Origin: Bacteroidales bacterium
GTDB lineage: Bacteria; Bacteroidota; Bacteroidia; Bacteroidales; UBA932
Length of the DNA stretch: 64,000 nucleotides
Assembly (NCBI GenBank): GCA_022653675.1
Contig: JALCST010000011.1
Location: 19,946 to 83,945, forward strand
Direction of reading: 5' to 3'
Positions 39,951 to 49,314 of the stretch are shown one piece after another. Each line of letters opens with the position of its first letter. Within the stretch, counting starts at the first letter, position 1. The position numbers and the translations under genes were made by a program. The notes under the pieces were generated by a model, which was not told where the DNA came from, searched no databases, and saw only the letters and a program-made list of their open reading frames with translations.

Positions 39951-41519
39951 TTGATGGATAGACGCGATTTTATCCGGAAGGGGCTGGTGTCGGCAGTTTC
40001 GCTGGCAGTGGCCCCTTACATTTTGAAAGGGGAGACGGCTATTCCGTGGGTACCACAACACAATTGGGAAGGCTATGACTTCGGAAGCGGCCCCGGAGTA
40101 CCTGACAGATTGTATCAGGGGCCATTTCCACAATATAGTCCCGAGGATTTTTTCGGAGGAGAGGTGATTATGCAGACCACACCGGGGGAACAAATAATCA
40201 ACTGTTTCGGTATGGGGCTCACTTCTTATATATCCGGAGACCAAGGATGTCCGCACGTCGACGGTAAAAGTACGGAGGAGGTGATTGACGGCCTATTCCG
40301 TTTTCCCCTGGCGACCAAAGTATATATCCGTCCGACATGGAGACATATCCAAAAGAGAAAAGGAGTGCTTGAACCGGACGACTACTGGAGAATCACCTTC
40401 GAAAAAGCTTCAAAGTATGGCAAGAAGGTAGGTTTCAGAATAATGATGAACGATCCGGATATAATGGCCGATTCCCTTCCTGATTTCGTACTTGACAAAG
40501 TGCCGATGAAGAAACTCAGTGGACGCTGGGGAAGAAAGCCTGGGGACATGGTCAAGCTCAATCTCCAGCCGGATATGGGCAACCCTTATTTCATTGAATA
40601 TTTCGAAGACTTGCAACGTCTTCTTTCAGAACGACTCGATGGGGCGGCAGATGTGGAATATATGGACACCTGCATGTACGGGTTATGGGGGGAAGGCCAT
40701 ACTTGGCCTTACGAAGGCAATCCTTATCCTTCGAGGGAAATTGCTGAATCCGTTATGTTAAGGCTTTTCAACATACAGAAGAAATACTGGACCAAGATAC
40801 CTTTGCTTACCAATACCCAACCCGATTTCAGCCGTGTGGGCAACTCGGAAATAGTGGATCGCACGGTAAGGTCCTGCAACTGGCTTCGTACGGATACCAT
40901 ATTCATTGAGAACGAACAGATAGAAGCTCTTTCCAATCGTCCGGCATGGATTGCCGCCGCCTGTGAGTGTGCCCTTACCGATGGCAGCGAAGCTACCATG
41001 CGTTACGATAATTCCGGGATCCCTTATAACGAAGCTATAATTTCGCATGTCAAGGATGTTGGAGCGAATTATTTTTCCCTGTGGAACTGGCATGACATAA
41101 ATCCCGACCATTTATATGATTACTATAAAAAATATCCGGCAGGCCTTGATGACCTCGCTTCTTCCATAGGATACAGGGTGCGCCCGTCCTGGATATGGAA
41201 TTTCGAAAACGGGATGGACAAAGGGTTGATAATAGGAATGGCCAACGACGGGATAGCCTGTGTTCCGGGCATATTGCGCCTGACGCTTTATGATGCCGAC
41301 GGTTCTCTAAATGTAAGCGGATGTCTTGATCCCGGTTACCCTAAGACTTCCGGCATAAGGCAATGCCTGCTCCCTTTTCCTCCTGGCGTGTCATGGAGTC
41401 CAGGTCGCATGAGATTGAAAGCTGAATTGGAATACAAAGGTGTACGGTACCCGGTACCTTTTGCCTGTGCCCAGAAACTCAATTCCGACGGTTCGCTTAC
41501 CATCGACAAGAATTTGTAA
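39951..41519 (+). CDS. Secreted TIM-barrel glycoside-hydrolase-like protein with Tat-like signal
   Basis: MDRRDFIRKGLVSAVSLAVAPYIL signal; TKVYIRPTWRHIQKRKGVLEPDDYWRITFEKASKYGKKVGFRIMMND resembles GH42/DUF4832-type folds. Confidence 0.65.
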   Translation: MMDRRDFIRKGLVSAVSLAVAPYILKGETAIPWVPQHNWEGYDFGSGPGVPDRLYQGPFPQYSPEDFFGGEVIMQTTPGEQIINCFGMGLTSYISGDQGCPHVDGKSTEEVIDGLFRFPLATKVYIRPTWRHIQKRKGVLEPDDYWRITFEKASKYGKKVGFRIMMNDPDIMADSLPDFVLDKVPMKKLSGRWGRKPGDMVKLNLQPDMGNPYFIEYFEDLQRLLSERLDGAADVEYMDTCMYGLWGEGHTWPYEGNPYPSREIAESVMLRLFNIQKKYWTKIPLLTNTQPDFSRVGNSEIVDRTVRSCNWLRTDTIFIENEQIEALSNRPAWIAAACECALTDGSEATMRYDNSGIPYNEAIISHVKDVGANYFSLWNWHDINPDHLYDYYKKYPAGLDDLASSIGYRVRPSWIWNFENGMDKGLIIGMANDGIACVPGILRLTLYDADGSLNVSGCLDPGYPKTSGIRQCLLPFPPGVSWSPGRMRLKAELEYKGVRYPVPFACAQKLNSDGSLTIDKNL

Positions 41520-41563
41520 TCGTTGTGCTGCTACTGGTGCTGGTGCCAGTGCTTGCGGCCGGG

Positions 41564-41660
41564 TGTCGAACCTCCGGTTTGATTCCCACTTCGAGAGAAT
41601 CGGCCCTGGAGCCCATTCCGGGGCATGTGTGGGAACCGAAGCTCCGGTTGGGCCTCCCGG
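41564..41660. repeat. Dispersed repeat copy (TGTCGAACCTCCGGTTTGATT ... TGTGTGGGAACCGAAGCTCCGGTTGGG)
   Basis: Near-identical blocks recur in the same order at 61771-61866. Confidence 0.75.
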
Positions 41661-41734
41661 ACTGTGAGGTGGAGGAGCGGTGTGGCAGTGACGTGGGGGA
41701 CAAATTCGGAGGCTCTTTGGTTATTCTCTTTTTG

Positions 41735-41742
41735 TATATTTG
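41735..41742 (+). promoter_or_regulatory. Candidate Bacteroidetes -7 element TATATTTG
   Basis: TAnnTTTG match 19 bp upstream of the ATG at 41761. Confidence 0.55.
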
Positions 41743-41760
41743 TAAATTAAATGATGATTT

Positions 41761-42939
41761 ATGAAAAAGATAGCTGAAGATGTTTTCTATGTGGGCGTCA
41801 ACGACAGGGTGAGCCCGCTGTTCGAAAATTACATACCGATTCCGGAAGGAGTGTCATACAACTCGTATTTGATCAAGGATGAGACGGTAGCGTTGGTCGA
41901 TACCGTCGAGGCCGGTTTCGCCCCGGAGTTCTTTTCGAAGCTGGACGACTGCCTCGGGGAGCGCAAGGTGGATTATCTCATAGTCGACCACGTCGAACCG
42001 GACCATTCGGGTTCGATAGTGCAATTGCTCATGAAGTATCCGAAGATGGTGGTCGTAGGGAACGCCAGGACGCTGTCTATGCTGGAGGGATTTTACGGGT
42101 ATCTGGAAAACACTTACGAGGTTAAGGAGGGCGATTATCTCAATCTCGGCAAGCATGTAGTCCGTTTTTACATGGCTCCCATGGTGCATTGGCCCGAGGT
42201 CATGTTCTCCTACGACGAAACTTCCGGAACGCTCTTCTCGGCCGATGCGTTCGGCTCCTTCGGCGCGTTGAACGGCGGGGTGACGGACACCGAGCTGGAC
42301 GTGTCCGGCCTGTATGGGGAAACGCGCCGCTACTACGCGTCCATAATAGGGAAATACGGCACCCAGGTGCGGTTGGCATTGAAAAAGGTCTCCCCTTTGA
42401 AAATCAACATGATCTGCTCGACGCACGGACCGGTGTGGAAAGAGGCGATCCCGAAAATCATGGAACTGTACGACGGATGGAGTTCGTACAATGCTTCGCG
42501 CGGTGCCGTGATAGCTTACGGCTCGATGTACGGGCATACGCGGGAGATGGCGGAAGAGGTGGCGAGAGGGCTGGTCGAAGCCGGCGTCAGGAGCGTATCG
42601 GTGTACGACGTATCGCATACCGACGTATCCTACATATTGTCAGACGTGTTCAGGTACCGTGCGCTTGTCGTGGGCGGGCCTACTTATATGAACGGGATGT
42701 ATCCCTATGTCGAGTCCCTGCTTGAGGCGGTCGCCCACAGGGGTATAAAGAATCACATATTCGGAGCGTTCGGAGAGTTTTCCTGGGGCGGGGTGGTAGG
42801 AAAGACGCTCAGGCAGTTTGCCGCCGACAACGGGATGGCACTCGTAGGGGAGCCGGTGGAATGCAAGCAGGGGCTTACTCCCGGTCTCAGGGAACAGTGC
42901 AGGATGCTCGGAAAAGCTGTGGCCGATGCATTGGCTTAG
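41761..42939 (+). CDS. FprA-type A-type flavoprotein / flavodiiron protein
   Basis: Metallo-beta-lactamase-like VDHVEPDHSGSI, H/D ligands around VHWPEVMF and SADAFGSFG, then flavodoxin domain AYGSMYGHTREMAEEVARGL. Confidence 0.92.
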   Translation: MKKIAEDVFYVGVNDRVSPLFENYIPIPEGVSYNSYLIKDETVALVDTVEAGFAPEFFSKLDDCLGERKVDYLIVDHVEPDHSGSIVQLLMKYPKMVVVGNARTLSMLEGFYGYLENTYEVKEGDYLNLGKHVVRFYMAPMVHWPEVMFSYDETSGTLFSADAFGSFGALNGGVTDTELDVSGLYGETRRYYASIIGKYGTQVRLALKKVSPLKINMICSTHGPVWKEAIPKIMELYDGWSSYNASRGAVIAYGSMYGHTREMAEEVARGLVEAGVRSVSVYDVSHTDVSYILSDVFRYRALVVGGPTYMNGMYPYVESLLEAVAHRGIKNHIFGAFGEFSWGGVVGKTLRQFAADNGMALVGEPVECKQGLTPGLREQCRMLGKAVADALA

Positions 42940-42964
42940 TGCAAATCATTAATACAAAGAATAT

Positions 42965-45049
42965 ATGAAAGTTAAGTTTATTTTGCCGGCGGCAGTAGCA
43001 TTGCTGTTCGCTTTCGGCGCAAGCGCACAGGAAATTACCGAGGCGGCGAAGGAAAGGGCCGCCAGCCTGGTAAAACAGATGACTCTCGACGAGAAGCTGG
43101 AGTACATAGGGGGCTACAACTCGTTCTATATCCGCGCCATCCCGAGGCTCGGGATTCCGGAGATCAAGATGTCCGACGGACCCCAGGGGGTCAGGAACGA
43201 CACGAAGAGTACCCTTTATCCGAGCGGGATCGTAACCGCTTCCACATGGAACAGGGATCTCGCACGCAAGGTGGGGGAACAGATCGGTTCCGACTGCCGG
43301 GCTCGCGGGGTGGGATTCATCCTCGGCCCGGGCGTGAACATGTACCGTTCGCCGCTTTGCGGCCGCAATTTCGAATATTTCGGGGAGGACCCGTACCTGG
43401 CTTCCGAGACCGCCGTCCAATACATCGAGGGCGTACAGGGGAAAGGCGTCATAGCGACCGTCAAACATTTTTGCGGGAACAACGAAGAGTGGGACCGCCA
43501 CAACGTCTCTTCCGAGGTAGACGAGCGTACGCTTCAGGAATTGTACCTGACCACTTTCCGCAAAGCGGTCGAAGAGGCTAAGGTAGGCGCCGTAATGTCG
43601 AGCTACAACATGCTCAACGGACAGCACATGACGGAGAATCCCCATTTGATCCAGGACATAATGCGCGGCCAGTGGGGTTTCCAGGGCATTTATATGTCCG
43701 ATTGGAATGCGACCTATACCGGCATCGCCGCCGCCAACGCCGGACTCGACCTGGAAATGCCTTCCGGCAAATATATGAATCCCGAAGCCCTCAGGAAGGC
43801 CATCGGCGACGGCGTCGTAGACGAAAGGACGATAGACGAGAAAGTGCAACATATACTGCAAACGCTTATCGCCTTCGGCATGTTCGACAGGCCGCAGAAG
43901 GATACAACGATTCCGCTGAACGACCCTAAATCGGACGAAGTGGCCCTCGAAGTCGCACGCGAAGGCATCGTATTGCTGAAGAACGACGACGGCGTGCTCC
44001 CCCTGGGCAAGGGGAAATATGTGGTGATGGGGCCTAACGCAGATCACGTAGCCATCGGAGGAGGCAGCGGCGCTGTTCATCCGATCACTACCGTCACTTT
44101 CGCGCAAGCTTTCGACGCCATGGGGAAGAAATACAAGAGCACCCTGCTCGTTTCCCAGGACGGTGCCAGCCTCGCTTCCGGCGAGTCGCGGAAAGCCATC
44201 GCGTCGGCCGATGCGGTCGTTTATTGCGCCGGCCTGGACAAGTCTATCGAGAGGGAAGGTTCCGACCGCAGTTACGGACTGCCGGCGGAACAGATAGAGA
44301 TGATGGACAGCATCGCCGCCATCAATCCCAACCTGATCGTCGTGATGAATTGCGGCGGGGCGGTGGACTTCGGAGGTTGGGCCTCCAAGGCCAAGGCCAT
44401 AGTTTATGCGATGTATCCGGGCCAGGAAGGAGGAAAGGCGGTCGCCGAAATAATAACGGGCAAGGTCAACCCTTCCGGCAAGCTGGCTTACAGCATAAGC
44501 AAGCGTATCGAGGACGAGCCGTGCTATGATTCCTATCACGAAACGAGCGGCGTGTCTGGATTCCGAAAGACCGACCTCAAGAAGATCCTCTATGCCGAGG
44601 GGCTGTTCACAGGCTACCGCGGCTACGACAGGAACGGAGTCGCCCCACTGTATCCGTTCGGTTACGGAATGTCCTATACCACTTTCGGTTTCTCAAACCT
44701 GAAGGTGAAGAAAGCCGGGAAGAAGGGGAATGCTTATACCATCTCCTTCGACATATCCAATACCGGCAAGACCGATGGGGCCGAAGTGGCCCAGGTCTAT
44801 GTAGGAGCCGTGGATCCGAAAGTCGTCCGCCCCGTAAAGGAGCTGAAGGGATACGAAAAGGTTTACCTCAAGAAAGGCGAGAAGAAAAACGTGAAAATAA
44901 CCCTGAGCGACGAAGCTTTCCATTATTACGACGTCGTGTCCAAGCAATTCGTCGTGGCACCGGGAGATTACCGCATTTTTGTCGGTTCTTCTTCCCGCGA
45001 CACGGAACTCGGTCCTGCCACGGTTACGATTGCACCTTCAGGTAATTAG
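42965..45049 (+). CDS. GH3 beta-glucosidase
   Basis: Signal peptide; MSDGPQGVRND, GVIATVKHFCGNNEEWDRHNVSSEVDERTLQELYLTTF, IYMSDWNATY, C-terminal fibronectin-III-like domain. Confidence 0.94.
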   Translation: MKVKFILPAAVALLFAFGASAQEITEAAKERAASLVKQMTLDEKLEYIGGYNSFYIRAIPRLGIPEIKMSDGPQGVRNDTKSTLYPSGIVTASTWNRDLARKVGEQIGSDCRARGVGFILGPGVNMYRSPLCGRNFEYFGEDPYLASETAVQYIEGVQGKGVIATVKHFCGNNEEWDRHNVSSEVDERTLQELYLTTFRKAVEEAKVGAVMSSYNMLNGQHMTENPHLIQDIMRGQWGFQGIYMSDWNATYTGIAAANAGLDLEMPSGKYMNPEALRKAIGDGVVDERTIDEKVQHILQTLIAFGMFDRPQKDTTIPLNDPKSDEVALEVAREGIVLLKNDDGVLPLGKGKYVVMGPNADHVAIGGGSGAVHPITTVTFAQAFDAMGKKYKSTLLVSQDGASLASGESRKAIASADAVVYCAGLDKSIEREGSDRSYGLPAEQIEMMDSIAAINPNLIVVMNCGGAVDFGGWASKAKAIVYAMYPGQEGGKAVAEIITGKVNPSGKLAYSISKRIEDEPCYDSYHETSGVSGFRKTDLKKILYAEGLFTGYRGYDRNGVAPLYPFGYGMSYTTFGFSNLKVKKAGKKGNAYTISFDISNTGKTDGAEVAQVYVGAVDPKVVRPVKELKGYEKVYLKKGEKKNVKITLSDEAFHYYDVVSKQFVVAPGDYRIFVGSSSRDTELGPATVTIAPSGN

Positions 45050-46308
45050 CCGGAGTTGACGACCAGTATGTCCGACCACTTGGTGGTGTACTGGGGAGAG
45101 AGGTGGTTGCGGTTCATGCGGATTCCTTCGGGATCCTGCGATGCCACGGCCACTTTGTTTTTGCCTTCCTTCGCATTGATGTAGTCCATGGCCTTCATCG
45201 CACGGCCATGCTTGCCGTGGTCCACGGCATCGAAAAGAGCGCTTTGCACGGCTTTTCCGGATGAGATTTCCGAAAGGATGACCCCGGCTTTCTTGTAGCC
45301 GTAACCCTTGCGGAACAATCTCGGCAAAGCCTTCATTATGGCCGCGTTTATTTCCAGCGTACTGTCGGTAGCCACTTGGAAGGTCACCATCTTTTCCTCG
45401 AACTGCTGCGGCAGGTTCTGCCTGTGGCGGTTGGTAAGGACGAAAACCATCGCCTGGTTGCATACGCCGCCCTGCTTTCTCAGCTTTTCGCAGACCATCG
45501 ATACGAATAGGGAGACCTGTTTGCAAAGAGGTTCGAGTTCGTATATTTCCTTTGAGAAGGAACGTGAGGAGCAGATTTGTTGCTTGGCCGGCACTTCGTT
45601 CGTGAAGCCTATGCAAGGTTCGCCGTGCAGTTCCCGCCATGTCCTGAGTCCCGTTATGCTGAACTGCTTTTCCACGAACTCCGGATTCAGGGCGGCGAAA
45701 TCGGCGGCGCTCTTTATGTTCAGCATGGAAAGGAAGGCATTGTGCTTCCTGCCTATGCCCCATACGTCGTTCACCGGAAATTTCTTCAGGACCTTTTCTA
45801 TGTCTTCGGGGCGGTTCATGTAGCAGCCTCCCTGAAGTTTCGGGTAAGTCTTACAGAGCTTCGAGGCGATTTTGGCCAACGTTTTCGTAGGAGCGACTCC
45901 CACAGAAACCGGTATGCCGGTATTCCGCCGGCACGTCTTTGAGATTTTCTTCGCCAGGAGGTCCATGTCGGTGTTTTCCATGCCCCTAAGGTCGAGGAAC
46001 GCCTCGTCTATCGAGTAGATCTCGATGTCCGGAACCATCTGAAGCAGGGTCAGATGCACGCGGTCCGACATGTCCCCGTAAAGGGTGAAGTTCGACGAGA
46101 AAACGGTTATGTGGTTGCGCTCTATCGCGTCCCTTATCTGGTAGACCGGAACGCCCATTTTAACTCCAAGGGCCTTTACTTCGTTGCTTCTCGATATCAC
46201 ACAGCCGTCGTTGTTCGAAAGGACCAGTACCGGACTGCGTTCCAGGTCCGGACGGAAGACCCTCTCGCAACTCACGAAAAAGTTGTTACAGTCGGCCAGT
46301 GCGAACAT
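45046..46308 (-). CDS. umuC: DNA polymerase V catalytic subunit UmuC (Y-family)
   Basis: MFALADCNNFFVSCERVFRPDLERSPVLVLSNNDGCVISRSNEVKALGVKMG; EIYSIDEAFLDL; PVSVGVAPTKTLAKIASKL. Confidence 0.95.
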   Translation of the reverse strand: MFALADCNNFFVSCERVFRPDLERSPVLVLSNNDGCVISRSNEVKALGVKMGVPVYQIRDAIERNHITVFSSNFTLYGDMSDRVHLTLLQMVPDIEIYSIDEAFLDLRGMENTDMDLLAKKISKTCRRNTGIPVSVGVAPTKTLAKIASKLCKTYPKLQGGCYMNRPEDIEKVLKKFPVNDVWGIGRKHNAFLSMLNIKSAADFAALNPEFVEKQFSITGLRTWRELHGEPCIGFTNEVPAKQQICSSRSFSKEIYELEPLCKQVSLFVSMVCEKLRKQGGVCNQAMVFVLTNRHRQNLPQQFEEKMVTFQVATDSTLEINAAIMKALPRLFRKGYGYKKAGVILSEISSGKAVQSALFDAVDHGKHGRAMKAMDYINAKEGKNKVAVASQDPEGIRMNRNHLSPQYTTKWSDILVVNSG

Positions 46309-46312
46309 AGTT

Positions 46313-46738
46313 CTATTTCAGTTTCTTGATGACGTACCTTGCTATTCCCCATATTATGAAGTCCTCGTCCGGGGTCACCTTTATGGGCTTGAATGCCTTG
46401 TTGGCCGGAACCAGCATTATGCAGTCCTTGCGGACTTCGACGTGCTTGAGGGTGAATTCGCCGTCCACGAAACAGATGGCTATGCATCCGTCGTAGGGTT
46501 CGACCGACTTGTCCACCACGAGGATGTCGCCGTCCGCTATGCCGTCGTCTATCATGCTTGTGCCGTTGACCTTTGCATAGAAAGTCGAAGCAGGATTCTT
46601 GACGATTTCCTGCGTTATGTTCAGTGTGCCGTTCTGGAAATCTTCGGCGGGGGAGAGGAAACCTGCCCTCACTCCTTCGCTTAGAGGGAGTTCCGTGTTA
46701 TCCTCGCCCGGCAGGAAAATCTGGATCTTGTCGGCCAT
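46313..46738 (-). CDS. umuD: UmuD-like self-cleaving S24 peptidase subunit
   Basis: Ala-Gly cleavage-type site (VRAGFLSPAEDF), Ser motif NGTSMIDDGIADGDILVVD, Lys in GEFTLKHVEV. Confidence 0.94.
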   Translation of the reverse strand: MADKIQIFLPGEDNTELPLSEGVRAGFLSPAEDFQNGTLNITQEIVKNPASTFYAKVNGTSMIDDGIADGDILVVDKSVEPYDGCIAICFVDGEFTLKHVEVRKDCIMLVPANKAFKPIKVTPDEDFIIWGIARYVIKKLK

Positions 46739-46741
46739 GGT

Positions 46742-48226
46742 TCATCGGCTTTCTATGGTCCATTCGCAGCCGCCGGCGGTGTCTTTCAGTTGTACTCCCA
46801 GATTTTTCAGGTCGCTGCGTATCTTGTCGCTTACGTCCCACCGCTTGTCTTCCTTGGCTGCCTTGCGCTCATCGACGATCATTCCTATAAGGCCGTCTAC
46901 CAGCTTTTGCTGCGATTCCCCGCCACTTTCTTCGTCCTTCATCCCGAGGATTCCACATAGGATGTCGTCGAAGAGGAATTTGATGGTGCCGGTATCCTCC
47001 GCATCCAGGCCGAGCTGGTGCTCTTTCACCTTGTTCACCAAGGCAACGGCATCGAAAAGGCTTGCTATGGCGACCGGGGTGTTCATGTCGTCGCACAGCG
47101 CGTCGCATATCTTTTCCTTCAATGCGGCGACCTCCGCCACAGGCTTGGCTTTTGCGTCCGGCTCGAGCTTTTTTACATCCCTTGCGGCCTGCATCATCCT
47201 CTTCATCCCCTTTTCCGCCGCCTGAAGGGCTTCGTTGCTGAAGTCGAGCGTACTGCGGTAGTGGGCCTGTAGGATGAAGAAACGTATGGTCATCGGGCTA
47301 TAGGCCTGGGTTAGGGTCTTGTTGGTTCCGTGGAACAGTTCGTCGAGAGTGATGAAGTTGCCGAGCGACTTGCCCATCTTCTTGCCGTTTATGGTGACCA
47401 TGTTGTTGTGCATCCAGTAATGGACACCTCCCTGTCCGCGGGAAGCGAAGTTCTGGGCCAGCTCGCATTCGTGGTGCGGGAACAGAAGGTCCATCCCGCC
47501 CCCGTGTATGTCGAATTCCTCTCCGAGATACTTCTCGCTCATGGTGGAGCATTCTATGTGCCACCCCGGAAACCCTACGCTCCATGGCGAAGGCCACTTC
47601 ATTATGTGTTCCGGAGATGCCTTCTTCCAGAGGGAAAAGTCGTAGGAATGGTGCTTGTCCTCCTGACCGTCCAGCGTGCGGGTGTTCTCGACTATTTCGT
47701 CCAGGGAACGTCCCGAAAGGATGCCGTAATGGTATTTCTTATTGTAGGCGTCCACGTCGAAGTAGACGGAACCGTTGCTGACGTATGCGAAGCCGTTGTC
47801 TAGAATCTTCTGTACTGTCTGGATCTGCTCGATTATATGTCCCGAAGCCCTGGGCTCGATGCTCGGGGACTCCGTGTTCAGAAGCCTCATGGCGGTATGG
47901 TAACGCTCGGTGTAATATTGCGCGATTTCCATCGGCTCGAGTTCCTCCAGCCTGGCTTTCTTCTCTATCTTGTCCTCCCCATTGTCCGAGTCGTGTTCGA
48001 GATGCCCTACGTCGGTGATGTTCCTAACGTAACGTACCTTGTATCCGAGATGGCGCAGAAGTCGTACGAGGACGTCGTAGGTTATTCCCGGACGGGCGTG
48101 CCCGAGATGGGGGTCCCCGTAAACCGTCGGTCCGCAGACATACAGGCCCACCCGGCCTTCCGTGATCGGCTTGAAAAGTTCCTTCTTGCGTGTCAGTGTA
48201 TTGTACAGGTAAAAGTTTCTTGACAT
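46742..48226 (-). CDS. cysS: cysteinyl-tRNA synthetase
   Basis: [76 protein letters not shown]. Confidence 0.97.
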   Translation of the reverse strand: MSRNFYLYNTLTRKKELFKPITEGRVGLYVCGPTVYGDPHLGHARPGITYDVLVRLLRHLGYKVRYVRNITDVGHLEHDSDNGEDKIEKKARLEELEPMEIAQYYTERYHTAMRLLNTESPSIEPRASGHIIEQIQTVQKILDNGFAYVSNGSVYFDVDAYNKKYHYGILSGRSLDEIVENTRTLDGQEDKHHSYDFSLWKKASPEHIMKWPSPWSVGFPGWHIECSTMSEKYLGEEFDIHGGGMDLLFPHHECELAQNFASRGQGGVHYWMHNNMVTINGKKMGKSLGNFITLDELFHGTNKTLTQAYSPMTIRFFILQAHYRSTLDFSNEALQAAEKGMKRMMQAARDVKKLEPDAKAKPVAEVAALKEKICDALCDDMNTPVAIASLFDAVALVNKVKEHQLGLDAEDTGTIKFLFDDILCGILGMKDEESGGESQQKLVDGLIGMIVDERKAAKEDKRWDVSDKIRSDLKNLGVQLKDTAGGCEWTIESR

Positions 48227-48306
48227 AACCTTGTGTTTTACAACACAAAGTTACCAAGTTTTTGCGTTCGGGCAACATAAACCGGAGGAGAGGCGCGCAC
48301 ATTCCG

Positions 48307-48657
48307 CTAATCCTCTTTTTCTTCCTCTCCGGCCGGCCTGATCGCATTCGCGCGTATTTCGGAAAAATACCGCGCCTCCCCGTCGGTGGTCAGGTATTTG
48401 GAATTCCGTATGCTGCCGCGTATCAGAAGATAGAGCCCCTTTCTGATCTCTTCGAGGTTCATGATCTTCTCTCCCTCCCAGGCCGAGATGTTATGCCAGG
48501 TGGTTTCCTCCTGGATCTGTCCCTTCCTGTCGTGGAACCGTTCGTTCGTGGCCAATGTGAATCTCGCCATCTTCTTCCCGTCCTTTTCGATGATTTTCGG
48601 GTCCATGCCCACGTGCCCGAGCAGTTCTACCCTGTTGAAAGATTTCTTTTCCATCAT
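48307..48657 (-). CDS. ssb: short single-stranded DNA-binding protein
   Basis: FNRVELLGHVGMDPKI...ARFTLATNERF...TTWHNISAWEGEKI; OB-fold, 116 aa. Confidence 0.87.
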   Translation of the reverse strand: MMEKKSFNRVELLGHVGMDPKIIEKDGKKMARFTLATNERFHDRKGQIQEETTWHNISAWEGEKIMNLEEIRKGLYLLIRGSIRNSKYLTTDGEARYFSEIRANAIRPAGEEEKED

Positions 48658-48912
48658 TTTGGTGTTTTATCGTTTTTCCGCGAAGTAAGTGCGCCGCATC
48701 CTGGCTAACAATACTTCAAGCGTTTGTAAACGTTTAATAAATCCATAATCCGAAATCCGGAATTCGATAAAGGATAAATATTCTTTTGCAAACGATAATT
48801 TTCATCTCCGCACTTGATTCCCGTCCGGCGGTCCGCTAATTTTATCGGCGGGAATGACAATGGTGGTGACCGCGGACAACAGTGAAAAACAGAAAAGGAG
48901 AAAGATCAAACG

Positions 48913-49314
48913 ATGGCGATGGGGGAAGATTATGGAAATGGGAAGATGGATTCGAGGAGTGGAACACAGCCGGCGAGATGCCTGGTCTGCGGCAGGCCGC
49001 TGGCAGGCCGTACTGACAAAAAGTTCTGTTCCGACAGGTGCAGGAACATTTACAATAACGGGAGATACCGCCGCCAGAGAAAACGGCTGTGCGATTTCAA
49101 CCGGACACTCGTGACTAACTATTATCTTCTGCGGCAGATGGTTGCATCCGGCAAGCATAGTTGCCCGAAGGCGGCTCTGCTCAGGAGCGGATTCGACCCG
49201 AAATGTTTTACGGCATCGGTGGAAACCGTGTTTTTCAGGTGGTACAGATGTTTCGACCTGCGTTACCGCGTTGGCCGGAAATTTGTACATTTGAAGGACG
49301 ATGAAAACTACTGA
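48913..49314 (+). CDS. small zinc-ribbon protein of unknown function
   Basis: CLVCGRPLAGRTDKKFCSDRCRNIYNNGRYRRQRKR CxxC...CxxxC pattern. Confidence 0.6.
   Translation: MAMGEDYGNGKMDSRSGTQPARCLVCGRPLAGRTDKKFCSDRCRNIYNNGRYRRQRKRLCDFNRTLVTNYYLLRQMVASGKHSCPKAALLRSGFDPKCFTASVETVFFRWYRCFDLRYRVGRKFVHLKDDENY
49286..49293 (+). promoter_or_regulatory. Candidate Bacteroidetes -7 element TACATTTG inside the upstream CDS
   Basis: TAnnTTTG match ending 7 bp before the ATG at 49301. Confidence 0.35.

Noticed and set aside
41525-41764. Paired small ORFs at 41525-41764 and 61786-62055 sharing VWEPKLRLG
   Set aside because: Shared peptide results from the underlying dispersed DNA repeat; different reading frames also give shared peptides (CVGTEAPVG), so there is no frame-specific coding signal.
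42887-44539. 550-aa minus-strand ORF
   Set aside because: Shadow ORF antisense to the clear GH3 beta-glucosidase (42965-45049).
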